Program-made: the position numbers and the translations under genes
The notes under the pieces: generated by a model
Databases searched by the model: none
Told to the model about the DNA's origin: nothing
The model's input: only the letters and a program-made list of their open reading frames with translations
Source: an uncultured Bacteroidales bacterium
GTDB taxonomy: Bacteria > Bacteroidota > Bacteroidia > Bacteroidales > Muribaculaceae
Reading direction: 5' to 3'
Assembly: GCA_947175245.1 (NCBI GenBank)
Contig: CAMWLW010000009.1
Coordinates: forward strand, 1-45,686
DNA: 45,686 nucleotides
In this document: piece after piece, positions 19,001-26,270 of the stretch
Position numbering within the stretch: position 1 is the stretch's first letter
Layout: every line of letters starts with the position of its first letter

Positions 19001-20487
19001 ACGCGGCCGTTGAGGGTGTATTCGAAGGCCACGGCGAGCACCTCGTCGCTTGACAGGGCGCTCTTGAGCGAGATGTAGCCGAGGGTGGAGTTTAGGGTGT
19101 ACTCGCTCTCGGTGAGCAGACGGGCGCTCTCGACCTTCTCGAAGTCGCGACCGCCCTCGACGCCCATGGCGCGCAGCGGCTCGAGAGCCTGGGTGACGGT
19201 GTTGATGTTGCGGGCGCCGGGATAGTCGGCCTTGATGACGCTGAGCAGGTTGTTGCTCTGGTTGGTGGGGAAGGGGTAGGACGGGTCGCCCTGCCAGCTC
19301 TCTGACGCGAGATTGGATGATTCGCCCAAGTCCATGAACGCCACTATGTTGCGCGACTGGTTGTAGTTGTTGCTCTTGTTGGTGACCCACACCTCGATGC
19401 GTGTTATCTTGATGCCCGACGATACGAACGGCAGGCGCGACGCGAAGCGGTCGTAGTTCTCGTAGAAATATTGTGATAGGAAGAAGTGACGGTTGGCGTC
19501 ATAGTTGTCGACGGTGATCGAGAAGGGGGTCATCTGGGCGCCGCCCTTGGTGTTGACGGTCTTTGACTCGGAGTTCTGCTGTGACACGAGGGCGGTGGCG
19601 GTGAGTTTGCCGAATTGCAGCTTGGTTTTGACGCCGAACAGGGCCGTGCTGCCTCGTATGAGCGACGAGCCGGTGGTCAGTGACACGTTACCGGCCTCGA
19701 TATTCTTGACAATGTCGTCTTCCTTGCCCTCGTAGGCGAGTTTCAGGTTCTTGGAGTCGAAGTCAAACGTGGCGTCAGTGTTGTAGGTCATGTTGAACTT
19801 CATGCGGTCGCCCACCGAGGCGTTGATTGTGGCCTGGATCTTCTGCTCGAAGTCAAAGTAGGTCTTGCGGCGGGCGCTGAGAGCGAGCGATGGGTTGTCG
19901 GTCTTGTTACTCTTGATGCCCATTTTGATCTGCACCGAGCCTCGGGTCTTGAGCTGTACGCCGCCGGGGCCGAATATCTTCTCGAGAGGGCCGATGGCAA
20001 ACTGCATGTCGAGAGGGTTGAATGGGTTTTTCTCTTTGCCCTGGAAGGCCTCGCTGTTGCGCTGCTGGTAGTACTGTTGCATGAGTTGCTTGAACTTCAT
20101 GTTATTGTACTGCTTCTCTGACAGCATGAGCGGTGTGGCGATGTCATAGTCACCGACGCGTGTGCGGATGACGTACATCTTGGTGTCGGGGTCGTAGTCG
20201 ACGATGGTGCGGACGTTGGACGGTGTGGTGAGGTCAGAACCTATCTCGTTGGCCAGCAGTTGCTCATAATCCTGAGGGATGGCGTTGCCCGAAGTAAAGG
20301 GCAGCATAATCGAGTCGGCAGCCGCTGCCATTGACGGGCCTGCCATAGCCGGATTGTAGGGGGCGGTGAAGGTGGTGCCTGAGGTGGTCTGCGCGGCCGA
20401 TTGAAACGCAACAACCACCATCGTCACGAGGGTGGCGATGATGGTTGTGAGTGATATGATATATTTTGATAATATATTGGTTTTCAT
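13036..20487 (-). CDS. sprA: Type IX secretion outer-membrane protein SprA (Sov)
   Basis: A giant 2483-aa protein matching SprA/Sov, the outer-membrane translocon barrel of the Bacteroidota type IX secretion system. A signal peptide ends near AFQSAAQ (about residue 33). The SprA N-terminal repeat signature is seen around 165-215 (GPGGVQLKTRGSVQIKMGIK). Thousands of residues of alternating beta strands rich in aromatic and Asn/Ser residues follow, ending in a typical barrel strand (LNLNLAR). By family knowledge it forms a 36-strand pore through which proteins with a C-terminal sorting domain leave the cell. It is 52 nt downstream of ruvA, the arrangement known from other Bacteroidota. No other por/gld gene is in the window. 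The 3' end overlaps the Crp-type gene. Confidence 0.93.
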   Translation of the reverse strand: MKTNILSKYIISLTTIIATLVTMVVVAFQSAAQTTSGTTFTAPYNPAMAGPSMAAAADSIMLPFTSGNAIPQDYEQLLANEIGSDLTTPSNVRTIVDYDPDTKMYVIRTRVGDYDIATPLMLSEKQYNNMKFKQLMQQYYQQRNSEAFQGKEKNPFNPLDMQFAIGPLEKIFGPGGVQLKTRGSVQIKMGIKSNKTDNPSLALSARRKTYFDFEQKIQATINASVGDRMKFNMTYNTDATFDFDSKNLKLAYEGKEDDIVKNIEAGNVSLTTGSSLIRGSTALFGVKTKLQFGKLTATALVSQQNSESKTVNTKGGAQMTPFSITVDNYDANRHFFLSQYFYENYDRFASRLPFVSSGIKITRIEVWVTNKSNNYNQSRNIVAFMDLGESSNLASESWQGDPSYPFPTNQSNNLLSVIKADYPGARNINTVTQALEPLRAMGVEGGRDFEKVESARLLTESEYTLNSTLGYISLKSALSSDEVLAVAFEYTLNGRVYQVGEFSTDITTTDQSLYVKMLRGTTISPRLPMWRLMMKNVYSLGAYQVQKTKFKLNIKYLSDTTGIEINYLPVPGLNNMPLLQVMNLDRIDSNEESNPDGFFDYIEGYTVLSSSGKIIFPVAEPFGAHLASKINDPALAERYVYRELYDSTQVVARQFADKNKFSLVGEYQSSGGSQIRLNAMNVPRGSVVVTAGGVRLTENSDYTVDYAMGIVTITNQSIIDSGQNISVTLENQSLFSMQRKTLLGLDLQYAINKNFNIGATMLHFSEKALLEKVNIGDETVNNTMLGFNLSYNTDFMWLTNLLNKVPTINATQPSRFNVTAEFAKLIPHSQKSGSTKGSSYIDDFESSQIRVDLRSPYSWFLASTPYDPSPDALFPEAALSNNPAYGKNRALLNWYYIDRMFTQRNSSLCPGYIRSDLKQLSNPYVREVQMYEIFPGRELSYGESNIIQTLNLSFYPTERGPYNLDATDIDSDGNLTRPEKRWGGIMRKMENTNFEQSNIEYIQFWLMSPFLDPENPNTEGGDLYFNFGEISEDILKDGLKSYENGVPFDGNYEFMDSTVWGRVSRQASLTYSFDNNRTSRPVQDVGLDGLRNDDEYTFSSYRNYLAELTQRLPASTVARMQDDKFSPFNDPAGDNYHFFRGYDYDEERLSVLERYKRYNGVEGNSLSPEDAPDPLYQSSRSVPDVEDINQDNTLNEYERYFQYHVSIRPQDLEVGRNYITDKQVSMVALRDGTKAEVEWYQFKIPLADFEKVVGSISDFSTIRFARIFMTGFKEVTHLRFATLELVRGEWRTYDFNLNQRGDAPAEGELDISVVNIEENASREPVNYVLPPGVTRISDPGQSQIVQLNEQSMSMTVRGLQAGDGRGVYRNTMLDLRNYNRLQMHVHAEALIDNSTNLRSGELSMFVRLGTDVKNNYYEYEIPLELTPPGHYYDNPTDRETVWPEHNFMDLKLQQLVNLKKERNRARNDEGSGVSFTTLYTGRDPDNERNRMAVMGNPSLSDVRVILVGVRNNSSVTKAGTVWVNELKVTDFNENGGWATKVNANLAMSDIATLNFGTHIETAGFGGVDQSLNERRLDDYKQYNFAVQGDAGRLLPEAVKLRAPVFYSVTKETTTPRYNPLDRDVLLKDALDSATPAERDSINRYAVEHSSIENFSLSALQFDIKSKNPMPWDPANFTINFSFSRQSKHDPTTEYENTNDYRGSLQYSYSPYIKGTKPFAFIKSKNKNLKFLKEWELRWAPDNISFLTTMSRYYYEQQTRSETDQMFQLPVSVSKNFLWDRQLNLTWNLTRSLSLTFNSNTSARIEETTGAVNRRLFPDKYKEWRDTVWSSILSLGTPWAYNQSFVASYKAPFNRIPVLDFITASASYNATYRWDRGATIDGISMGNSIANQATWSADGRLNFESLYNKIPYVKDINKRFSASTRTNNKPKKPKKFERTFKLQPDTTITIKHNLRTQRVQVRATDTGGKPVTVKTRVVDNNNIEVLTHGDDNLKFTITEILKEDRPLLKEIAAYTTRLVMSPRNASIRWKRSTGLSLPLFRNDIGNIFGQSNSYGPMSPGLDFAFGFSGEDFIYRAKDRGWLITDDGQTSPALVSTTNELNLEFNLEPIRGLKVQLTMNRTDNRSRQIQFMYADMPVSRSGSYTRTHCAIATALRSSSAASGYASKAFDDFLNNIPVVAARVERSYLGLSYPTTGFLDNSPYAGLPFDPTIGTTSPTSSDVLIPAFLAAYSGSDPNSITLEPFPSFRSVLPNWRITYDGLQALPRLKEKVKTITLNHAYQCTYSVGSYSSYLNWLSADGSNQGFTVDELTGRPIPSSPFNISSVAITERFAPLIGASVTLKNDLTFNAEYRDQRTLTLNSGAGQVVEATTSGITVGAGYKIVGFNTILKMRGSGSNVSNDLTINADFSISNTQALIRRIESAYTQATSGTRTLSINFQASYVLSRALTIAAYFDHQVNTPLVSTTSYPTTNTSYGLSLNLNLAR

Positions 20488-20539
20488 CGGTCGGCGCCAG
20501 GTGATAATACCTTGTTGGGGGGGGTATCGACCGGTGGCG

Positions 20540-21124
20540 TTACATCATGGTGAGCGCGCGCTTGATGGCTGCCTCGACCGTGATGCTGCTGTTGGCGTCG
20601 AACAGCTTTTTCAGCACCTTCTGAGACTGCTGCCGCTGAAATCCTAACATCACCAGGGCGGCGAGAGCCTCGTCGAATACCTCGTTATTGACACTTGGCT
20701 GTATAGATAACGTCAATTCATCGACTTTTATTTTATCCTTGAGGTCAACAATTATGCGTTGGGCTGTCTTAGCGCCGACGCCTTTGACGGCTTTTAGCCG
20801 GGCAGGGTCGCCCGAGGCGATGACCTGCTCGAGTTCGGGGGTGGCGATTGACGACAATATCATGCGCGCGGTGTTGGCTCCGACGCCCGATACGCCGATG
20901 AGCAGGCGGAACATGGCGCGCTCGCGCTCGTCATTGAACCCGAACAGCACCCAGGCATCCTCGCGTATGGCTTCGTGTACGAGCAGGCGTGTCTCCACGA
21001 CGCCCTCAAGGGCGCTGAACGTGGTGAGTGTAATATTCAGCAGATAGGCGACGCCGCCTTGGGTCTCGATGACGGCAGTGGCCGGCGTCAGTTCGGTTAC
21101 TTTTCCTCTGATGTATTCTATCAT
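20540..21124 (-). CDS. ruvA: Holliday junction branch-migration protein RuvA
   Basis: A 194-aa DNA-junction-binding subunit of the RuvAB motor. The N-terminal OB fold starts MIEYIRGKVTEL. Two helix-hairpin-helix motifs are seen (LIGVSGVGANTARMIL and LKAVKGVGAKTAQRII). A flexible linker precedes the C-terminal RuvB-binding domain (ALVMLGFQRQQSQKVLKKL). ruvB is not in the window. Cotranscription with sprA is likely from the 52-nt gap. Confidence 0.96.
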   Translation of the reverse strand: MIEYIRGKVTELTPATAVIETQGGVAYLLNITLTTFSALEGVVETRLLVHEAIREDAWVLFGFNDERERAMFRLLIGVSGVGANTARMILSSIATPELEQVIASGDPARLKAVKGVGAKTAQRIIVDLKDKIKVDELTLSIQPSVNNEVFDEALAALVMLGFQRQQSQKVLKKLFDANSSITVEAAIKRALTMM

Positions 21125-21153
21125 GACTTGACTGTGTGGGTGTTATTACACTG

Positions 21154-21161
21154 CAAAGGTA
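21154..21161 (-). promoter_or_regulatory. Likely -7 element of the ruvA-sprA promoter
   Basis: TACCTTTG on the minus strand, 30 nt upstream of the ruvA ATG. No clear TTG is found at the -33 distance, so only the -7 box is supported. Confidence 0.45.
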
Positions 21162-21221
21162 TAAAAATTTCACGAGATGATATGAATTAAATGTTTCTAT
21201 GTGGAATGAGTTGAAATTTAG

Positions 21222-23327
21222 TTATTTTAAGATTGCACTATTGGTTTCGATCGAAGTTTGAATTTCATTATTGTGCTTCACCTTTTTGCCATAAGGCAAA
21301 GTATAAGACAAAGTAAGTTTAATAGACCGTGCAAGGTCACTGCTCCACTGCCAGCCGTGAGATGAATATCTTTCCGAATCAAAATCGAAGTAATATTCAT
21401 ATTTGTTGAACCAATTTTGGAATTGTAGACTGAGTTTGAAATCGGCTACGGAATAGTTTACTAAAAGACAGTAAGTGCTTTTGTAATAGTATCTTACTCC
21501 ATAATCAAAAGGCGCAAGGTTTTTTTTGGGAGTCTGGTAATACAAAACAAACGAAAAACTCTTATAATAATAGTTTGCCTGGAGATTCGCCATCATGAGG
21601 TTCATTGATTGGGCATCAATACCTGACCCAACCATTCTTTTTATTTGTGCAGAGCCACGAAGTGATAAAGAATTATCTAATAATTTGAGTGTCGCAGAGA
21701 GGTAAGCCGAATAATTGTGGAAATCGCCGCTATTTATCTCCTTGCGAATCAATCCGTCGTACTCGGGTAAGGAAAAATACTCATGGGCGGTTTTATTCAG
21801 AAATCCATAATATTCGGCCGTTGCTGACAAATCTAATTTATTAGTAGGCACAAAAGTATAAGAAGCAGATGCCGTTATAAATGTAGTGTTGCGTAATTCG
21901 GGATTGCCTTGCAGCCAAAGAAGATCATTGCTCTGCACAATCGCGGAATTAGAAGAGGCAGGAGTCGGGTGATTGTTGCCCCACCATCCTTCGATTGAAG
22001 CAGAGTTTTTGTCGTTTACATTATATTGTAATTGCAGACCAAGACGAGGATTCCACTGCTCTAAAGTATTAACGCCATTCAAACGTCCGATTACATAAGA
22101 TACCCCAAGTCGCGAATAGAGGCTTAAGCCGCATTGCCAATTTTGCATGTATTCGAGGAACATCATGTTTTCAGATGAGAGAAGTTTCTGCAAACCGTTA
22201 TAAGATCCTTCATAATAAGTGTGATAAATTGTATTGTAACTCATTAAAGAGGTTCTGAATGTATTATTGTTGGAAAACTTCTTTGAATACTGAACTGTAG
22301 CATTCGGTGCGTATGATGTTTCTTTGTTGTTGTTAATTATTGGAGACAAGTCGCCGAGCTGATAAGATGATTGTCTGCGTGTGCTTCCATAAGAAAAACT
22401 CCACGACGCTACCAAAGAATTATTTTTAGGAAGAGAAAAGTAATAGTAACCTCTTAAACGAGGCGAGATTGTCTGATTGGATTCGTTGGAAAGTGCTGAC
22501 GTGGCAGAAAAAACATTTTCAGAGTAATCGACTGCTGATAAATTTCTTGTATGAGGATTTCCTGTTCGATTATATGATACAGAGTGGATTATCTCGGTAG
22601 TCTTTGTTTCATAAGATGCACGAAATGACGCTTGTTGAGAGTTACTTTGTCTAAGATAGCTGTCTCCTGATCGTGTGGTGCGGATTACTTCGTCATAGTG
22701 GTTGTTTCCAATATTAATATTACGGAATGTTTCTACATCATAACCTCGGAAATTGTTGTTGTGGGTAATAGCTCCAGTTACGTTAGCATCAAACGTCCAG
22801 TTGTCTTTTTCAAATTTAGAATATAAAATGCCTTCACCTCTATCGATGTTAAGCGTATTGCCGATGGCAGTTAGTTTTGTATATCCGCCCCATTCATATT
22901 TCCTCATTATGAAGTTTACGACATCGGCTTGTCCTCCAAACCGAGGGTCTTCGGGGTATTGTAACACTTCAACCCGAAGAACATCTTCGGGGCGTAATCC
23001 CTGCAAATCTTCATCGGTTGCTGCTTTATAATCAATGAACATACCAACCTCCTTGCCTGCATAAGTCTTAACAGACATACTGCCGGGAGTTATATCAAGT
23101 TGTGGAACATTCATCAGCTCTAAAAGCTGTGTTGCGTCGATAGCTGCTTTCTTTATCTTTCTATTCGGAATATATTCCACACCACGTTCAATTATACGTT
23201 GTGTGCGAGCTTCGACGACTACTTCGTTAAGCTCTTGAGTCGTGATACTGTCGGTTGTTTCTGATTGAGCCACAGCTGCTATCGAGATAATGGCGCAGAA
23301 TGTCGGTATTATAATTCGATGATTCAT
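21222..23327 (-). CDS. Outer-membrane beta-barrel protein with TonB-receptor-like plug
   Basis: A 701-aa exported protein. A signal peptide ends near AVAQ (about residue 21). Residues about 33-155 resemble a TonB-dependent receptor plug (ELNEVVVEARTQ, then GMFIDYKAA, LRPEDVLRVEVLQYPEDPRF and FGGQADVVNFIMRK). The remaining 550 residues alternate like a large porin barrel, as in the PF14905 outer-membrane barrel family. No SusD partner is adjacent, so a polysaccharide locus is not indicated and the substrate is unknown. Base composition is clearly more AT-rich than in the neighbouring ruvA and sprA, suggesting separate acquisition. Confidence 0.8.
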   Translation of the reverse strand: MNHRIIIPTFCAIISIAAVAQSETTDSITTQELNEVVVEARTQRIIERGVEYIPNRKIKKAAIDATQLLELMNVPQLDITPGSMSVKTYAGKEVGMFIDYKAATDEDLQGLRPEDVLRVEVLQYPEDPRFGGQADVVNFIMRKYEWGGYTKLTAIGNTLNIDRGEGILYSKFEKDNWTFDANVTGAITHNNNFRGYDVETFRNINIGNNHYDEVIRTTRSGDSYLRQSNSQQASFRASYETKTTEIIHSVSYNRTGNPHTRNLSAVDYSENVFSATSALSNESNQTISPRLRGYYYFSLPKNNSLVASWSFSYGSTRRQSSYQLGDLSPIINNNKETSYAPNATVQYSKKFSNNNTFRTSLMSYNTIYHTYYEGSYNGLQKLLSSENMMFLEYMQNWQCGLSLYSRLGVSYVIGRLNGVNTLEQWNPRLGLQLQYNVNDKNSASIEGWWGNNHPTPASSNSAIVQSNDLLWLQGNPELRNTTFITASASYTFVPTNKLDLSATAEYYGFLNKTAHEYFSLPEYDGLIRKEINSGDFHNYSAYLSATLKLLDNSLSLRGSAQIKRMVGSGIDAQSMNLMMANLQANYYYKSFSFVLYYQTPKKNLAPFDYGVRYYYKSTYCLLVNYSVADFKLSLQFQNWFNKYEYYFDFDSERYSSHGWQWSSDLARSIKLTLSYTLPYGKKVKHNNEIQTSIETNSAILK

Positions 23328-23871
23328 AATGTGTATAAATCTTTAGTACCCCTTCCTAATACTGGAGTTATTTTTTCAGCTTGAGTAATATATAGAAAGG
23401 TGGGCTGCTATCTAACAAAAATTTTGTCATTCTTAACGGGTGTAAAGATACATATGAATTTCATAACATCGGGTTTATTATATAATAAATTGTTGTTTAT
23501 TTAGGGAGATGTTGTGTAGACTCTCCTGATTTGATTAAAACGACGAGTTATTCATAATGTCTTTTATTATATGACTCAAAAGATAGAAATTTGTTACACT
23601 ATTGTGTTCAACAAATGTTGATCAAAGGCGCAATGAGATAGAAAATGTGTGACCGATAGTATCTATAGATAAAAAGTGTCGGGCTTCCTTTGCGAGGGAA
23701 GCCCGACTTTGTCCTGCCGGCGTGTCCGGTGTGTTAGTCACGGTGTCGCGTTTGGTATCGGTGGCACCCTGAGCACCTGATTAGATTACGGAACACGCAG
23801 TCAATATGTGCTTTTTCCTATGAGTTCTTTAATTAATAGTGTGCGCAGGAGCTTCGGGGGAAGCGAGTCGA
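23328..23871. other. Gene-free AT-rich interval (544 nt)
   Basis: The half next to the barrel gene (23328-23670) is AT-rich and holds no convincing ORF; the closest promoter-like string for that gene is a weak TATCTTTA near 23443. A strong hairpin lies at 23678-23707. The 164 nt between the hairpin and the sigma-factor stop are less AT-rich and look like a long 3' UTR with no ORF of note. Confidence 0.6.
23671..23707 (-). terminator. Terminator downstream of the sigma-factor gene
   Basis: Perfect 11-bp stem GTCGGGCTTCC/GGAAGCCCGAC (23678-23688, 23697-23707) with an 8-nt loop; on the minus strand CACTTTTTATC follows. It lies 164 nt beyond the sigma-factor stop. Confidence 0.75.
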
Positions 23872-24378
23872 TTAATTGTTGTAGTCGGCCAGGGTCTCCT
23901 GAAGTTTCTGGCGAGCGAAGAAGATGCGGCTCTTAACTGTTCCGAGGGGAAGGCCCATCTTCTCGGCGATCTCGTTGTACTTGTAACCTGCAACGTGCAT
24001 CGAGAAGGGGATGCGGTAGTCGTCGCTGAAGGCGTTGATGGCGGCTGTGATGTCGCTGACGGCGATCGAGCCTTCGGGGGTGTCGAGACCTGAGTCCTGG
24101 GGGAGGTTGAGGTGGTAGAGATCCTCGGTCTGGTCGATGATGGTTGCCGAGCGAACGACCTTGCGGTAGTTGTTGATGAAGATGTTACGCATGATGGTAA
24201 ACACCCATCCCTTGAAGTTTACATTGTCGACATACTTATCCTCATTGTCGAGAGCCTTGAGAGTGGTGTCCTGAAGCAGGTCGTAGGCATCGTCGCGGTT
24301 GTTGGTGAGCATGTAGGCAAAGTTGAGCAGATTACTCTGGAGGCTCAGAAGTTTTGATTGAAAATTTTTTGAACTCAT
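23872..24378 (-). CDS. ECF-type RNA polymerase sigma factor
   Basis: A 168-aa sigma-70 family protein with only regions 2 and 4. Region 2 (about 15-80) includes NRDDAYDLLQDTTLKAL and FKGWVFTIMRNIFINNYRK. Region 4 (about 105-160) includes YNEIAEKMGLPLGTVKSRIFFARQ (shortened: EIAEKMGLPLGTVKSRI). No anti-sigma gene lies beside it, so control of its activity is not apparent here. It has its own consensus housekeeping promoter at 24442-24471 and a distant terminator. Confidence 0.92.
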   Translation of the reverse strand: MSSKNFQSKLLSLQSNLLNFAYMLTNNRDDAYDLLQDTTLKALDNEDKYVDNVNFKGWVFTIMRNIFINNYRKVVRSATIIDQTEDLYHLNLPQDSGLDTPEGSIAVSDITAAINAFSDDYRIPFSMHVAGYKYNEIAEKMGLPLGTVKSRIFFARQKLQETLADYNN

Positions 24379-24808
24379 AGTTTATATTTTTTTGTGAGGT
24401 TTATAATTGGGTTTTGTTATGTTTGTGTTACGTTTACATTGCAAAGTTACGACAAGTTTTGATATTACAAAAATATTTCATTAAATTTTATTGTTAAAAA
24501 ATGTATAATTAGCAAAATGTGATTTTAAATAGCAGTAAAACAATATGATATGTGCTTAAGATTTTTTCGATAAAATTTAATGATGTGCCGGTTTTTAGTT
24601 GCTTTTGTGTTACAATAGGGTTCTTGTTGTTACATTGATGAAACTTTTGGGGAGAGGTTGTAATACTAAAATGTAATATGTAATGATGAATTGTAATAAA
24701 ATTGTATCGGACTCAACAATATCGGCCGCCGAGGTGTTCTAAAGTAAAGTTTCAACTATATGATATAATTTATTGCATTGCTTAACTCACAATTAATCTC
24801 TAAAGACT
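24379..24808. other. Divergent AT-rich intergenic region (430 nt)
   Basis: Separates the minus-strand sigma-factor gene from the plus-strand acetyltransferase gene. It contains the sigma-factor promoter at 24442-24471. The rest is very AT-rich with short recurring TTGTTACA/TTGTAAT strings but no ORF and no TAnnTTTG box in the plus direction. The acetyltransferase promoter must therefore be non-consensus, perhaps read by another sigma factor. Confidence 0.6.
24442..24471 (-). promoter_or_regulatory. Promoter of the ECF sigma-factor gene
   Basis: Minus strand TTTG (24468-24471), 18-nt spacer, TAACTTTG (24442-24449). Predicted 5' UTR is about 55-60 nt. Confidence 0.6.
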
Positions 24809-25936
24809 ATGAACAACACACATATTAATAACAAGGCTACAGTAACAACTCTCAATGAAGTGTCACCGCGTGAAGTAAAGGATGCCGTCATGCAGATGTG
24901 GCGGCAGTCGTTCAAGGTCGACGAGCAGTGGCTGAAGATGTACTTTGACCGTGTGTATCGTGATGAGGATGTGCTGACGCTGTGTGCCGGCGACGACGAT
25001 GATGTCATTGCGAGCTCGTTACTGTTGCAACGTTATACTCTTTATTTCCACTCGATGCCTGTACCGATGGGGTACATATCGGGTGCGGTAACGCGCCGCG
25101 AGTACCGCGACCGCGGATACATGCGCGAGCTTATGAACCGGGCTCTGGAGGTCGCATACGAGCGCGGCGATGCCGTGGTGTCACTGATACCCGAGAGCCG
25201 GAGGCTGTTTTTCTATTATGACAGGCTGGGGTTCTCGACGGTGTTCTATATCGATGAGGAGCGTTATACCGAGGTGCACAAGTTTGAGTATGACGGCCGG
25301 TACACGGCAGTTGACCCTGCCGGCAGCCACGAGGTGTTCGCGGCGTTTGACCGCATGATGCGTCGCCGTGACAATGTGGTGCTTCACACCTACACCGACC
25401 TGCAGAACATATTACTCGACGTGACTCTTGACGGTGGCCACACGATAGTGCTGAGAAATGACAATACGGGTGAGATCGATGCCATAGCCTTTGTGGCGCC
25501 TAATGATGACCGTGTGGTGGTGCGCGAACTGCTGGCCGACAGTGATGATGCCCGTAACGCGGCATTGGAGCATGCCCGACAGCTGTTTCCGGGCAAGCCC
25601 GTGACGGTGGTTGCTCCGCCCGACGCCCGCAATATACCTATCCACTCGCGCGGCATGGCCCGAATTGTCAATGCTCGCAAGCTGCTGGCCGCCTATGCCG
25701 CACGTTATCCCAAACTGAGTATGAGCATAAGGCTCTATGACCCTATTATCCCCGACAACTCCCACATATATATTATAGATGGCGGCGAGGTGGTGGTCAA
25801 CGATGGCTTCGGTGGAAAGATTGACCTGGATGTGTCGCCCGAGACGTTGCTGTCGATACTGTGCAGCGATGCGCCTATAGGTGATATATTCGGCATGCCG
25901 ACGGCGCGTCCATATATCTCGCTCATGCTTGACTGA
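24809..25936 (+). CDS. GNAT-family N-acetyltransferase (Eis-like)
   Basis: A 375-aa cytoplasmic acetyltransferase. The N-terminal GNAT fold has the acetyl-CoA loop in GAVTRREYRDRGYMRELM (about 90-107, R-x-R-G-Y). A second, weaker GNAT-like segment and a C-terminal sterol-carrier-like domain (about 270-375, with VVNDGFGGKIDLDVSPETLL) follow. This three-part plan is that of Eis-type enhanced-survival acetyltransferases. The acceptor is unknown. Its 3' end overlaps the unknown minus-strand gene by 14 nt. Confidence 0.82.
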   Translation: MNNTHINNKATVTTLNEVSPREVKDAVMQMWRQSFKVDEQWLKMYFDRVYRDEDVLTLCAGDDDDVIASSLLLQRYTLYFHSMPVPMGYISGAVTRREYRDRGYMRELMNRALEVAYERGDAVVSLIPESRRLFFYYDRLGFSTVFYIDEERYTEVHKFEYDGRYTAVDPAGSHEVFAAFDRMMRRRDNVVLHTYTDLQNILLDVTLDGGHTIVLRNDNTGEIDAIAFVAPNDDRVVVRELLADSDDARNAALEHARQLFPGKPVTVVAPPDARNIPIHSRGMARIVNARKLLAAYAARYPKLSMSIRLYDPIIPDNSHIYIIDGGEVVVNDGFGGKIDLDVSPETLLSILCSDAPIGDIFGMPTARPYISLMLD

Positions 25937-26270
25937 CGGTGATGACGGCCGGGACGGGCTCAAGCGATATGAGCAGACCCGTGCCGAGGCTGTCGGCTGG
26001 CAGGAGGTAGTCGCCGAGCATGGCGGTCACTGTGTGGGGCGAATGTGTCGCGGCTGCCTGACTGAGCAGTTCCCGGGGTGGAACGGCCGATGTCAGGATG
26101 ACACGTGAGAAGAATACTGTAGAATGAATTTCATTGACGAATGGCTCGTGCCCTAGGCGCGGGCCCTTATACTGTATTACTTGTTGCGGCATGATGGCGT
26201 CGCGGCATATCAGCTTACCGGCGAGCAGTGATCGGCACGTGACCGGGGGTAGAGTGGGGGGCATGGTCAT
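25923..26270 (-). CDS. Hypothetical protein, last gene of the ileS operon
   Basis: A 115-aa protein I do not recognise. The ATG at 26270 overlaps the DUF4296 stop as ATGA, which is the reason for this start; a second ATG two codons later is possible, and the longer open frame to 26468 is only a shadow of the DUF4296 gene. The sequence has no signal peptide or transmembrane segment. It has a mixed alpha/beta look with hydrophobic strands (HSTVFFSRVILTSAV, TGLLISLEPVPAVITV). It probably follows DUF4296 in the same transcript. Its end overlaps the acetyltransferase gene tail to tail. Confidence 0.55.
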   Translation of the reverse strand: MTMPPTLPPVTCRSLLAGKLICRDAIMPQQVIQYKGPRLGHEPFVNEIHSTVFFSRVILTSAVPPRELLSQAAATHSPHTVTAMLGDYLLPADSLGTGLLISLEPVPAVITVSQA

